In this document: in pieces, positions 36,101-48,500 of the stretch
How positions within the stretch are numbered: position 1 is the stretch's first letter
Layout of the letters: each line of letters begins with the position of its first letter
Assembly: GCA_017591395.1 (NCBI GenBank)
Contig: WEDG01000437.1
Coordinates: forward strand, 248,001 to 312,000
Length of the DNA: 64,000 bases
Direction: 5' to 3'
Source of the DNA: Schistocephalus solidus
Lineage: Eukaryota > Platyhelminthes > Cestoda > Diphyllobothriidea > Diphyllobothriidae
The notes under the pieces: model-generated
The model's input: only the letters and a program-made list of their open reading frames with translations
Database searches by the model: none
Told to the model about the DNA's origin: nothing
Translations under genes and position numbers: made by a program

Positions 36101-39100
36101 AAAAACTGTGTGGAACAATTGGACCAAATCACCACTTACCCCTTCATAATTCAAATGAACGAGGAATAATAGCACCTAGCACGCATAGACAAACCGAAAT
36201 TGAGTGCAGGCAAAAAATGCTACTTTATGACATAGCTAATGCACATTATTATAGCAAACTGTTCGACCCTATTATGATCTACATGAGCTTGTAAATTTTC
36301 AAAGCAGGCCATACGCTTGTTGCGTGAATACAAATGTATCTTTCCAGGTATCAATAGACAATCTTCAGCGCTAGAAGTTGTAAAAATCACTTGAAAACTC
36401 ACTGCTGCGACGGAAAACGTTCCTGAAGTCAACGGGGATATGTCTCCGAGAGTTAATGTTTACTTAATTTTACTCCGAAGCGCATGTGGCATAGCTCGCG
36501 CAAAGACCATCACGACTTCGAGCAAATTTCATTTTAAATGCAGCAGATGCATTTAAAATGACAGCTTGCTAATTGAAGCTGATGCCCTCTAGTCTGGTGA
36601 AATAAGTTTTCATGCGCAAATCAACGGCCTTTCACAAAATAGGCAAACTTGCAGTTTTGGGGCTTAAAGTCCGAGGAGGAGACGTTTCCATTCTAAAAAG
36701 AATATTTTTCATGATACAAGCCTATTTCGTCAACTTTAAATTAGAGAAAATGTACAGCACAGAATTTTAAGATAGACACAAAAAGAGCGGATGCCATTGG
36801 AAAGTGAATTTGTAGCAAATGTGCTGACTGCCTAAAAATATCGTTTTCTGCAAAATCTCTGGTGTTTGATGCCCTTAGAAAATCAAATACCTTTTTTAAA
36901 AAAACTACACGAAAATGTTACTTCTTGTACTTCTTAGAAGGCGACTAACGCCCTTCTTAGATTTTATTCCTGAAGCAAGTATATATTTCAGTTTTTCAAA
37001 AGCTTTCTATTTATGAGAGATTGGAAGACCATAAAATGTCTATTCAAAAATCAAGGCTAATGCTCATCGCTCAGGGCTACTACTTAAGTGTAAAACGGGG
37101 TCGTCTTCCATTTTAAACTTTTATGCACCATATATGACGTTTCCTCGTAGTTTATAAAAGCTACGATGGGTTGTATGTCGGACATAGCCAGATTTTATTT
37201 CAGATTAAAAGTCTGAGGACAGGTTAAATTCATAATTATTTGGCAATTATAATGTGTTGTAACCGCAACAGGCAGTTTGCTACTAACTTTGTACAATAAT
37301 GAATATTAACGTATATTGTTCCTGTTAAATTAGTTTAATTTTCTTTTGGCATGAACAATTTATCACGCAAATTGATATAATTTAAGTTGTCGTAATTTCC
37401 AGACGGTTGAAAAGGAATGGCTTTCAAAAGATGGCGTCTTTATATGTTGGGATTTTGCCTATTATGCTTATTAATTTTACAGCCGTAGTTAAACATATTT
37501 AAGAACTGAAAACAGATTTCAGAGTTTCCTTTGTATTACATTATATTGCATAAACTCTGCTGACATTAGATTTTGAATTCCGCGTACTGAATTGTTAGGG
37601 CCAAATGGAGGTGAAGACAGGAGGACATGAACGGACGACGGACTGCAGCAGACAGCTGGATGCCCAGATTAAAAATAAACCATGATATATTATGTCCGGC
37701 ACGGATACTTATTTGAACCTTCTCATATGTAAAATATTCTAGAATAATTTGCATAACGGTGTTTTGTATATGAGATTTCTTAGAATATGCAAATATGTGT
37801 GCATAATAGTCTTTTTTTATGAAAAATAAGGGAGTTACTCTGGAATAAACTCAGATTTACTCGCAAATCTACCGGATATTTAACAGACTGGCTTTAAAAT
37901 TGAACCGTTATTCTTTTCTGCTCTCCCTTTTGCCGAATATTAATGGTTTTTTTATTTTTACTAAAAAAATTGAGCTCATCTGCTTATATCGCTGGCTTAA
38001 TTTTGAATGCATTACAAATTCATCTTCATTTTGCGATTATTTCAAGGACGATTTATCATGATCTAGGTAGTTGCAGTCTTTGTGATCATCCGGATGTATG
38101 TGGTTTGTGTGCCCAATCTTATTCACGGTGAATGGAGGAATTTCTGCTGAAACGTTTAGATTTCCCCTTTCAAAATAAAACGGGCCTCTCTCAAATAATA
38201 AGCACTACGGCAGAGTAAATAAGCAATCAGGAAAGTCAGGATATCATGTCCAGCTTCTGCAAAACCACTACTAGAATGCGCATAAACGTTACAGCAAGCA
38301 GCTGATAAAGAGGGATTTTGATCACTTAAAAAATGTTTATTGGCCAGACGTATCGTATTCTCGCTCAAATACACCAGTAAAACGGGACAAAAGAGGCCAA
38401 AAGTGCACTTTATTTATCGACTGTTGTGACCACGCAACTGCGTGCTTACTACACGTAGCAGCTCTCACAATCACGGCTCTAATTTCTGCGCAATCTGTGC
38501 TGCTATTTCTGTGATTTGTGGTGGTCTCTGATCATGGCTTCGAGTGAAAATCTAAAAGTTCAGCAAATAAACTTTTCTTGTTTTAACTATTACATCTTTC
38601 CTTTTGTGAAACATACCATTGTAACATACCATTGTGTAACATACCATTTTCCTATGACATTTTGACAAACGGGTGCATTTTATGTCAAGCAGGGGAACCA
38701 GAATGTTGATTTTCTAGGCAGGATGGGAAGGCGGACGGAGTTGGTGGTGTTGGCGAATTAATGAGATTGCAGTAATGGTCCATCTCTGATTGGAATCGGT
38801 GTGAATCAGTCATAATCACAGATGTTTGTAGTGGAACTTCCGGTAAACGTGAGGGTCGATACTACCGCACTGAAAAGCCAAATCCCGAAAAAATGCTTTA
38901 ATGGCTGTTGTGCTGCCGATAGGGTTAAAATCAATATCCGGACAAATGAATTGGTGATCGGTCATGCGCAATGAGGAGTGCCAGGGCACAAAGTTGTTTG
39001 TTAATACGAGCTTCATTATATCGAAAATATATGAAACACATACTCATGGACTTTAATCTGTTGCTTTTTTGAGTTAAATGCTTCATTATGGATAACGATG

Positions 39101-39321
39101 CAAGCAAGAGGGATGTTAGATTGCGAGACATTTGAGTACTTAAACCATTTAACTGTCGGCAGTTATCTTCTCTTGTTTTTTTTTTTGCTATTTCTTCTCT
39201 ACGTAAATACAAGCAGCTAATCGAGATCGAGACCCAAATCAAGAAGAAAATCACACCTTATAACATGATCGCCTACCTTAAAGACAGGAGGAGGGGTCTA
39301 TTCGTGCCACTTTGCCAGAAA
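33111..39321. other. AT-rich intergenic spacer
   Basis: About 6 kb without a recognisable gene. Overlapping frames on both strands at 35621-36015 (115 and 118 codons) show no domain and cannot both be real. A short direct repeat of AACATACCATTGT-like units lies at about 38611-38648. Confidence 0.5.
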
Positions 39322-39718
39322 AGGTAGGAGATTGCCGACGACTGATAGGCAAAAAATGACCATTTTACTCACTTGCAGACTTACAGGTATCATGCAGTTT
39401 TTCTTTGCTAATTGCTATCGCAAATTATCCTTAGTATTCGCTCGCAGATGCCATTGAGTTGCCTTTTACGACGAGGGCTGTTTCTTTCAACGAAAATAGC
39501 GTTAGAAGGGAGTACGGTCGATAACCGTAAAACGTGTTTCTAGTCACCGGCCCTGAAAGTTTGGGATGGAGAAGGGTAGACTGCCGAATTCTAATAGGCA
39601 AGCAAGAGCTATTTAAATCGCTTTGCTTATTGCTGGTTTCATGAAGATTTTTGTGCTAATTCCTATCCCAAGTAATCCTATATATTTAACATGCATTTGC
39701 GATTTAGTGGCTTTTTAG
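39322..39718 (+). repeat. Diverged tandem duplication
   Basis: About 39322-39475 and 39578-39718 are diverged copies. Shared landmarks are GTAGGAGATTGCCGA/GTAGACTGCCGA, a TAATAGGCAA-like stretch, TTGCTAATTGCTATC/GTGCTAATTCCTATC, and GATGCCATTGAGTTGCCTTTT/GCGATTTAGTGGCTTTTT at the end. The period is about 255 bases. I do not recognise the family. Confidence 0.55.
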
Positions 39719-41619
39719 GTAAAACTTGAATGCATTGGGCATCCACACGTTGGACAAAAACCAGGCAGATTCAATCATACAAAATGAGGCCGTTTTGAAC
39801 CTGGAAAATCTTTCTTAGCTAACGGATAAATGTGTTGATATTTAAATAAAGATAGTACGTTAAACAACATGGTTTATGCCTTACATTTAGATCATCTAAC
39901 TTGGCCGAACATTCTGGCAAAAACCTTGAGCTTTTTTAAAAATTAAACAAATGTGTGCATTTAGCTAGGTAATTATGTACCATACTGACGGTATCATAAT
40001 TTTTAGAAGAATGGACACGGTATATCTGTGAACTTTCGCTGTAGCCTGACGCGGTTGCGATGGGTTTGGCTGATATGTGGGTCCCACAGCGTATACCATG
40101 TGTCATTATATATATGCACTGCGGTTGTTATCCCGTTTTATCCAAGTAGACGTCTGTGCGAACGAGGAGTACGGGCTTCGAAAAAGATCTTTCCACGCTT
40201 GCTACAAATTTAGTTTGGATATGTGAGTGAAAATCCTTCAGCTACGTAGTCGTTATCTTTAAAAACTCCCAAAAGACAGTCAATACTATAAATATACGTA
40301 GTAGTTTACCATTCTGAGAGAAAAGGTACTTGCTGAAAGCCCAGAAATCTGTTTTTTGCCAATTTTCCAATATTGCTTGCAGCAGGTGCAAGGGGTACGG
40401 TTTATCTACAAGTCCCCGAGAAATATTTTGCTTTACAAAATACTCAATTATTTTGATATATGATTCAAATCATATTTAAACTTCGTTTCGATCCCCTGTG
40501 ACCTAATTGTGTAACTAAACAACAGCAAATAATTATAAGTGTCCTAAATAGAACACGTTTTTTCTCCAAACAGATATGGATTTTCGATTTTAGGCATTCT
40601 CGTCTGAGGACGAATAAGTAATATATTGTTTTTAATGTGTTTTCTGTGTGGTTTTAGTTCCGAGAAAGGAAATGGGCCGAGATAAAGGATGTCCTTCGGA
40701 ATATAGCTTTACAGGCTCAGGCATATCAACTTGGAAAGTTGTGGACCTAGACTGAAGGGATTTACTAAAACGTTGCAACTTTATTTCCTCAGCAATTAAA
40801 AGAGACAAAATGTGCCTTTGAAACCAATCAAATCCTGCTTTCTTCTTACGAAGGAATGCATGCAAGTGAATGTCCGAATATTCATGTCAAAATCCAAATG
40901 GGTTAAAAAATTGCTGTTTCTGGCAAAGAATGTGGTCGTTGTGTATACAGACAAGTGCAATTGGCAAATTGCAAGATGTCGGAAGCCGCAAACGAGGGCA
41001 GTTCATCTGCTCCACTTGCAGAGCATCTTCTTATCCACCAAACAATCTATTTATGCGTTTGTGATCTTCATTGAAAATCACCACTACAACCGCGCTTTGA
41101 GACCCCAATTGTCAAAAACAAATTAAATGATCGTACAGATTCACCCGAAAGAGAACAACATTGTTAGTTTTTTGCTGATTGCCCATCGGCAGTTGGATCA
41201 CAATACCAGTTCTGGAGAACCATGGATTCCAGCCTTGAACTGGTTTGTCAGTAGGCTTAATAAGTTAACTGCGGGCATAATATTATATTTATTGCGGTCT
41301 CGAAAATAGACCTAGCTTTGAAGGCATTTACTGATTTCGGTAGAGAGATAATAACATTTGGTAAGATGATTGCGTCGCATTTGAGGCCCTTCTCGACATT
41401 CATTCTATCTTGTTTATTGATTCACTCTTACCGTAAGTGAGAGCCAACAATTAGCCCAAAACCGAAAAATGGCAGCGAACTGTAATGTGTTTATCACATT
41501 AGGTGATAATTAAGTGATTTATTAATTCAGACTGTATCTCTGGGACCCCAATAATTGAATCAAAAAATGTAGCAATTTACAGATGCTGAGTTCTATTACT
41601 CTTGTGTGTATTTTTAAGA
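39719..41619. other. Intergenic spacer with a longish unrecognised frame
   Basis: The + frame 40812-41309 gives 165 codons interrupted by a single TAA at 41124-41126. It contains no domain I know. The remainder holds nothing I can support. Confidence 0.4.
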
Positions 41620-41644
41620 TGACATGAAACAAAAAAGACTAGTT

Positions 41645-41690
41645 TGGTCATTTCTAGTTTAATAGCCATCATCGGTCAGTCATAACAAAT
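41645..41690 (-). ncRNA. Hammerhead remnant, inverted copy
   Basis: On the - strand: GACUGA (stem I), CCGAUGA in place of CUGAUGA, then GAAA, then a CUAGUC-like 3' stem I strand. U4 is mutated, so it should be inactive. Confidence 0.4.
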
Positions 41691-41789
41691 GCCAGGCGAT
41701 GTACAAATGATTCCTTGGTAGAGGGCTCGATGCAATGAACAAGGATCCTGGTTCCAAATCCCAACTGGTCCAGACTTTGGATTGGGTAT

Positions 41790-41833
41790 GACCGGCTGAT
41801 AACATATAATAAACAGAAATTGCCATTCCAGTC
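41790..41833 (+). ncRNA. Hammerhead remnant
   Basis: GACCGG pairs with CCAGUC in five of six positions. The core reads CUGAUAA (G8 changed), GAAA is intact, and stem II has lost most of its pairing. It should be inactive. Confidence 0.5.
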
Positions 41834-41964
41834 TCCCTTGATTTTTCGGTGTTCAAGCATATACAAAAGTTGTTAAGCGATGGTCTGCGAGGGCTCTTGC
41901 CTGCGCTTTAAGATAAAATGGGAACGAACGATCCCCTTAGCTTGACCTCTAAGTTCTAATTTGT

Positions 41965-41980
41965 TATTATATATATATAT
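41965..41980. repeat. (TA)n microsatellite between SINE copies
   Basis: A short AT dinucleotide run separates two copies of the short element, in the position of a 3' tail of the left copy. Confidence 0.85.
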
Positions 41981-42009
41981 GTTTTGGTGGAACCGACAAA
42001 TACAAGGGA

Positions 42010-42054
42010 GAACAGAATGGCCATGTTTGGCTGAATAGACATCATCAGCCTGTC
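42010..42054 (-). ncRNA. Hammerhead remnant, inverted half
   Basis: On the - strand CUGAUGA and the AUGGCCAU stem III are kept, but GAAA has become AACA and the stem I strands no longer match well. It should be inactive. Confidence 0.45.
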
Positions 42055-42099
42055 ATACCCAATCCCAAGTTTGGACCAGCTGGGATTGGGATTGGGTAA

Positions 42100-42144
42100 G
42101 ACTGGTTGATGAAGTCTAATAAGACAGAAATGGCCATTCCGGTC
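42100..42144 (+). ncRNA. Near-intact type I hammerhead ribozyme
   Basis: Stem I GACUGG/CCGGUC (six pairs with one G-U), stem II GUCU-AAUA-AGAC, GAAA, and palindromic stem III AUGGCCAU are all present. The only core fault is UUGAUGA for CUGAUGA (C3 to U). Stem II differs from the array copy (GGCU/AGCC) by a compensated G-C to U-A change, which argues that pairing was selected. Confidence 0.7.
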
Positions 42145-42272
42145 TATCTTGTCGTTTTCGGTTCCATTTCATCATATGCTACACGTCGCTATGTGACCGC
42201 CTGTGAGGGCTCTTAAGTGAGCTCCAGGGCGCAACGGAACAGAACAGAAGAATTTTGAGCCACACATTATCC

Positions 42273-42296
42273 TATATATATATATATATATATATA
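42273..42296. repeat. (TA)12 microsatellite
   Basis: A perfect TA run lies exactly between the end of the SINE copy and the start of the hairpin/hammerhead element. Confidence 0.95.
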
Positions 42297-42300
42297 AGTA

Positions 42301-42441
42301 AAACAAGAGCATTTCACTCACTGATGTGGTTAGGATCTCACTTGATCCCATTCTGTTCATCCACCCGCCAGCTAGCTACTGGCAGACAAAATGGGATCGA
42401 GTGAGATCCTAACCGCATCAGTAAGTATAATGCTCTTGTTT
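42301..42441. repeat. 140-bp inverted repeat (stable hairpin)
   Basis: Arms 42301-42356 and 42386-42441 match at 50 of 56 positions when one is reverse complemented. The 29-base loop contains GCCAG ... CTGGC, a nested stem. As RNA this would be a long, almost perfect stem. Confidence 0.9.
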
Positions 42442-42469
42442 GACTTGTTTATGTATCTCATTGCACAAG

Positions 42470-42524
42470 GCATATGACGTACTGATGATCGGTAGCAACC
42501 GTGAAACAGCTGTCTGCGTCTTGC
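42470..42524 (+). ncRNA. Intact type I hammerhead ribozyme
   Basis: A self-cleaving RNA motif with all core positions correct. Stem I: GACGUA (42476-42481) with UGCGUC (42515-42520), six pairs including one G-U, extended beyond a UAU/U internal loop by GCA (42470-42472) with UGC (42522-42524). Core CUGAUGA at 42482-42488. Stem II CGGU-AGCA-ACCG (42490-42501) after a U-U mismatch. GAAA at 42503-42506. Stem III ACAG/CUGU (42506-42513), self-complementary with no loop. Cleavage triplet GUC, with the cut predicted between 42514 and 42515. Because stem III cannot close within one copy, activity probably needs two ribozymes paired through stem III, as described for other animal hammerheads. Pairing was derived by hand; activity is untested. 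Confidence 0.85.
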
Positions 42525-42525
42525 T

Positions 42526-42544
42526 TATATATATATATATATAT
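42526..42544. repeat. (TA)n microsatellite after the hammerhead
   Basis: A TA run directly follows the ribozyme's stem I, marking the element's 3' boundary. Confidence 0.9.
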
Positions 42545-45500
42545 CGGGACATATTGGACAGTTTGATTTCCTTTTTGGCGTTAATGCATAATGACTGTAT
42601 ATAGTGGATTTAATGTGCTGAATTATGTTCTATATTTGCTTCTTATTTTTTGTACATTTTCATATGTAGATAAATTTCGTTTAAGAATTGGGAGAGGTGA
42701 TCAATGGAACAATATGGTTATTTTCCTGACGCTTCGGGTACTCAATGGTACCCAAAATCATTGATAGAGGCAATTGAGAATCCAGGTGCAATATCACCGA
42801 TCTGCCGACGGATGGTGAGTGCACAAGAAACGGAGATGGCCTGATTCTGTGGTCTCCTTAAAGTGCACAGATAGGGCGCTCCAGTGTGGACAATACTATA
42901 ACTCAAAACAACTCCAAATGACGAACTGGTAAAAGTGGCTGTCTCGACAGATTTCTCTCACATGCAAGGTTGGGCAAAGGTGGTATAGCGTTCCCCTATT
43001 CTGTGATGTGGCGCAGCTTGAGCAGGGGTCCGGTCATTTGGAGAGTACGTGGGTGACCGAAACCTCCAATTAATATGAGTCAAATTGCCAAATCGTTATC
43101 AGAGCCACATTTGAAATGGATAATGAAATCACGATAATTAACAACTCAGCCGTTGACGATCAGGCCAGCATCGCATCAATTATGACACCCAGTAGTGATC
43201 GTGATAGCTGCTGATCCTAGTTCGCATCTACTCACGTGGTCACTGCGTACTATAAATTCTGCTCAAATAGTCCCTTTTTTCCCTTTTATCAGCAACTTTC
43301 TCTGATTATGGGTTTGAGCGATAATTATAAACGTAAGGCTTATGAACTCCCTGTTCCAGCGACCTGAACTGCTTCCTGGAACTAGTCCATTTTCTTCTAC
43401 CAGCAAATAAGTCTTCCTTAATACGAATGTATATGAAGCTCATGGTGACATTGAGTGCCCTATATTTGTGCAAAAGCATACCACAATCGTGCACCACCAG
43501 CTCAAAACAACTGTCCAATAAATGAAATATAAAATTTAGGAAACTGGACTTTGTTCATTTAGCAGACATATGAACTTATCTTTGATATTTTTTGATGGCA
43601 TCTTCTACCAAACCAGACACCCGAACTTCAAAAATCGTCTCTCATTGTTCTGCTATTTTTTTGTTTGATTGAGTGTACATTACCATTCATATGGGGCATT
43701 TGCAAGTCCAATCAGGAATTTAGAGTGATTTTTCGAAATACCCGACTGTAAACGTTGCATAAATTTGACTTATTGGTGAAGAGCAATAACTGGAAATCCA
43801 TTTTATCATTCAACGTACAGCACATGCTAAGCATGTTCGTCACGTTTTCCTGTCAAAAGCTTTCACAAGATGCACTTTTCCAAGGCAGGCCCAGATCTTG
43901 AAAGTTTTTTGCTCCTCGCATAACTATTTCGATTTTACGGGAAGGCGTTAAATGATGCCTACTGATGTCTTTTTCTCTCGATTTATATAAAATGCTACGA
44001 AAAGACTCCACAGTAGATTCATATACTCAATATTTTTACCTAGTAGGATCTGTTTTATATAAGCTCACCAATCAACAATCCCTTTGTATTATCTATGTAT
44101 TCTGACTTAGTTAGAGGATTGACCTCCAATCAAAGATATAACTCGTTGCACTGCATTTTTCTCTCGGTAACCGCTGTATTGTTTTTATTTTTTTTTTGCT
44201 TGCGGATTTCTCAATGAAGTTCAGTAGTGTAAATGGGCAATCACGTCGTTGGGTAATTTGTCTTCTAGACAACCGACTACAACTAATAGTGCCCTGGATT
44301 TCAAGGTTTCACGTCGATCTTTGAACTGTCTCCAGTTAAGAATAAACTAGACCAGTTTTCCACCCTAAATGAACTTTTTAAATTTCAGTGGCACTTTAAC
44401 TCCTCCACATACATGTTCATTTTCTTGAGCAAGAAACTGCTATTTGGCCCAATTGCTTGACACTTACTGCAATACAATGGTTCATTTCAAAAGATACTGC
44501 ACCGTTTGGAAGCAAGTATAATCTAAGTACGTTAAGTGCTTGTAGTATAGTAAAATGCAATATTGTAATGCTAATAAAGATTAATTTCTAGTAGAGTGGC
44601 AGAAGAGCAGGAATTTGGGTGGTGAGAAATTAATAAAAAGTAGCAACCGAATCATCAGAAGTTCATACATTTTTGTAAAATCGGTAGAAGAGAAATTGCA
44701 TTATAACACATCAAAAACATAGGTTGCCCGTTGCAAACGAGTGTATACCACCTCGACTTGGATTCACTCAGTATGTTCATCTATTATTTTTATTTCTATG
44801 GAAATAAGGGAAAAATCGGAAGGTAATTTATACTCTGAATATTCTATTTAGAGTACCTCAAGCCAGCTGAATGGTCATGCTAGCCTTAATTTCTGGAAAT
44901 TTTTCTCACAATGGCCAACGTACTCCTAAAGGTCTAAAATATCCATAGCAGTGTCTTAAATTGCTAATGTTAAATGTTATTCATAGAAAATTCAGCCAGC
45001 AAATTAATCAGCCATGGATTATTCATGCATTCGTTTAGTCACTTTGGTTTACTAACTTTGAATTGCAACTCATCAGTCCGCAACGTCTTATTGCCCATCT
45101 ACAGGGACAGTTGGTCTTCCGTCAGGCTAAAATGCATTCGTCTGGTGAATTTGACAGCCCTATTTGCATAATCATACATATTTGCAATGAAATATCAGAA
45201 TTACAGTGGACAAAACTAAGAAACATTTGTAAAATGGCAACAGTGAAAGAAAACCATTAATTGCTCATTGAAGAGAAAATTAGGGCAATCTACTATTCAG
45301 GGACAGAAAAAGTGCAAAATGTCCCATTACCGTAGCCTGTTAACAGCTGAGGTAACGTTCATGCAAATAAAGTGAACAGTTCGCTGTGTGAAGAGGAGCA
45401 GTACGTAGCTTTCACGTCCACCAGCTTCTCCGATGTTGGTCACCTTTTCAGCATAATTCACAGATTCTTTTCGGTCGTGTCTTTATCAGCATATTCTCAT

Positions 45501-48500
45501 AATCTTTAACACAATTGTATTTTAAGTCACGTTTTTTCCGCATTGATCAATTCAGCACGCAAAATACTTTCATAGGGACCCGCTATTCAGAGTTGGTTAA
45601 GTTCCTGTACTGACAAGTTTTCAAATTTATGCACTTATTTGGCACCAGCAGCTATTGGAGGCCTCCCACACGTCAAAAAAATATGGCGTGACAGCCGAAC
45701 AGTATGTTCTCCTGATGAACAGTCGAATTTTTAATGCGGAAAAACTATTTATGGACTTTAATTTTTACCTTAATTAAGTTACAGATCACCAGAACTTAAC
45801 TGCATTTATTTACTTCCTGGTTGAGAGATTTCTAACAACTAAAAGTCATAAACTCTGATGCCGAAATACCGATCAGAAAATCAATTCGTTAGAAAGCTAG
45901 GGCTGTTTTTTTTTCTCTTAATGACGATCGTCTGCCGTACCCGTAATCTAAGTTCCAGCCAGTAAATATTGCACCTTTTCCGTTTCAATGCGAATATAAT
46001 TAAAAGAAGATAAATTCTAGCAGGAAAATATGCCTAACGTTCCTTAAATTAAAGGTTTTTGTATTCTAGCTAAGACTGAATTTAGTGCCACATAAATTTA
46101 ATAATAACGTTTTGTAAAATGTAACAACATCACTTTGTAAAATGTGAAATATGTTATGCCTAATTTCAAGAAAAATTATTAGAGCATATGCTACAAACGC
46201 CAATGCTTAGACTAAAAACGAAAATACAAATGAGCCATCTCTAAGAAAATTAAAAAAGTTAAATTTCAGGGCAACTGAAAAGACTCCTATTTTTGTAGAA
46301 CATGCAAATGACTAGCTAAAAAACGAAATCATAATGGGCATATTCAAAGCAATATGGTTACCTACGTCTTTTTTACGTTTTCCTAGAGAAGTAGGTTAAT
46401 ATGAAGTGTGGAAGAATTCAAGAGCATTTGTTATGTCAGTTGTTGCAAACAATTATTGTTTTAAATCGCTACAACGTTTCGGTTATTCAAATGTTCTTGT
46501 CATTAAAATTAATAAAAGCAAAGATACTTTTGCTGATAGATACGTAAGAGGAATTAAGTTATCCATTAACATTCATGTTGACCACGCACGTTGTCACCCA
46601 TAAAATTGGAGTAGAATTGGCAAACTCAAGGATAAGTAAACCATTTCATTTGTCATATTCTTGTGCAGTTTGCTTTAGATGAAGTCATGGAGTTTTCAGT
46701 TTTCATTAAATGTCTGCGATTATTTTAGTTTTTTCATTGTATTTAACCGATTTTGTGTCAATATATATTTTCGCGTAATGCAGGTTTCAAAACCCACCAA
46801 ATCTGATATGCCTGAAAAGCAGTAACCGACATGGTGAGTGTTGAGACGTGCTTTTTCCTTCTGATTGTAACAACTTTTAAGACCTACTAACAAATGCACT
46901 CTAAGTTGAATAAAATAAATCTTTACAACATCCGTCACTGACGAGCACCATTACAATCGATTGAAACGTTTATTCTCTAATATCTTACCTAGTTTGACGT
47001 GTTGCTCACATTGTATTCTGCCGAACGATGTTTACGTGCTTTGCTTTTTCACATGGTGATTGCAAGACAAATGTTGGCGTTTTTTAAAAAATTTCAAAAC
47101 AAACGCAGATAATTTATCGTTCGCTAAAGTAAAATCATATTTTTCTAATTTTTGTGGCTATCATAGCCACATTTGCATACTTTTAGCTTCTTTCTTCACT
47201 TATAAAGGAAAACAAAGATGAACACGTAATTATTGCTTTCGATTTTTACTTTTTGATATTCTGCGCGTTCCGTTTTTCAATTACGTATGAGCATAATCTT
47301 GGAAGCTGAAAAATATCTTCCTCTTTAGTCAAAAATCAGATCGCCCATTAGACTTTTGTCATTGTGACCCTTTAACAAAATGCATTTTCCATTGTCACGA
47401 TTAACAGGGCAATTTTAAACAAGGGGTATTACTGCTTTCTATGGTATGTTATCACAGCTTTTTGAATAATGGTTTTCTTCTTATCACCCTCTCACCGTAC
47501 AATTCAGATTTAAACGCGCATTGCAACCTCTACTGGTATTGTTTGGACTTATAACTGAAATTTATTTGCACTTTGATAAAATAAAAAACAGGCTCAGTTT
47601 TGCAAAATTAATCTTCAACAGTTATTTTTACAAAAAATATTTACAATACATTATTCCGATTTTAAGGTATAAAATTCTTCAACTGATACAGTCCACCTGA
47701 TCGTATTTGGCAAGCAAAAAGAAACGATTAAGTAAAATGCAATTTTTTTAAGGTGCTTGAAATATAACACCTTCAATTCTGCAATCAGGTTTTAAAATTT
47801 ACCTCATATTCTGTGAATACTTGTGCCTTTTCTCGAAAATTAAGTGGTTCTACCTTCATCATATTCACAGATTTGTTAAAGCCTATCTTTGCGATTATGC
47901 TTTTAGTCATTACACGGCTTTAACTGTTATGCTCGAGAGCTCTTTCAGCCACAAGTAGGTTTTTAAGCCTATCCTTTTCGCCAGCGTGTTCAGCGAATTT
48001 AAAAAGAGCCTTTTTTTCCTTCAAAGTACACGCTTGGTTTCCCATCACCCAAGCAAATTGCACATTCCTCTTTTGAACAAGCCTGTCAGATAATTACTCA
48101 ATCATCTCTGTATTAACATTCGTTTTAAGGGCAAAGGTGTTGAGGTGGACAAATATATTGATTGCAAAAATTCGAAAAAAATCACACGAAACTGGATCTT
48201 CTGGAAAAATGCCTATTGCTCTTGATTTTGGAAAAGTTAACGCACAGATGAGTTAGGAGTATTAATCTATGGGATTGCTGCGAAACCACGTAATATCCTA
48301 AGTTAAATCCTTATATTAACCTAACAGACGTATGTGTGTGATCAGTTTGGATAAGTTCTGGAAAATATACCCTCCGTAGTTGGAGAAGACTTGCGCAAAA
48401 TGTAAAGGGTAATTTGGGTTAGATTTGAGGTGCGAGCTGAGAGAGTGAGAACACTAGAACATATGTTACCTTGAGCTATAGTATAAGGTTTCCTATATTG

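Larger units (their letters stand above)
41620..41940. mobile_element. SINE copies in head-to-head arrangement
   Basis: A - strand fragment of the short element's body (41700-41620, hammerhead at 41690-41645) meets a + strand copy that has a tRNA-like head (about 41709-41772, with B-box-like GGTTCCAAATCCC) and then the body and hammerhead (41790-41833). The + copy continues with the tail (TGCGAGGGCTCTTGCCTG, about 41887). A (TA)n tract at 41965-41980 follows. Confidence 0.65.
41981..42272. mobile_element. Foldback SINE: inverted body copies head to head
   Basis: The left half (about 42075-41981) is the element body on -, including a mutated hammerhead. The right half (42081-42272) is the body on + with a well-preserved hammerhead and the tail (GAGCTCCAGGGCGCAACGGA at 42219-42238). 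No tRNA-like head lies between them, so the halves could pair as one long hairpin. The right end stops at a CACACATTATCC stretch directly before (TA)12, matching the 3' end of the array at 58.8 kb. Confidence 0.7.
42298..42525 (+). mobile_element. Hairpin plus hammerhead element between (TA)n tracts
   Basis: This 228-base unit is bounded by (TA)12 on the left and (TA)n at 42526 on the right. It consists of a 140-base near-perfect hairpin (42301-42441), a short linker, and an intact hammerhead (42470-42524). It has no coding capacity and no recognisable tRNA-like promoter. It differs in sequence from the tRNA-derived SINE but shares the (TA)n boundaries and the ribozyme architecture. It is probably a non-autonomous retroelement or a terminal piece of a Penelope-like element. 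Confidence 0.7.

Noticed and set aside
45714..45740. CUGAUGA followed by GUCGAAU
   Set aside because: No stem II, wrong base after GAA, and no stem I partner. A similar string at 33671 also fails.
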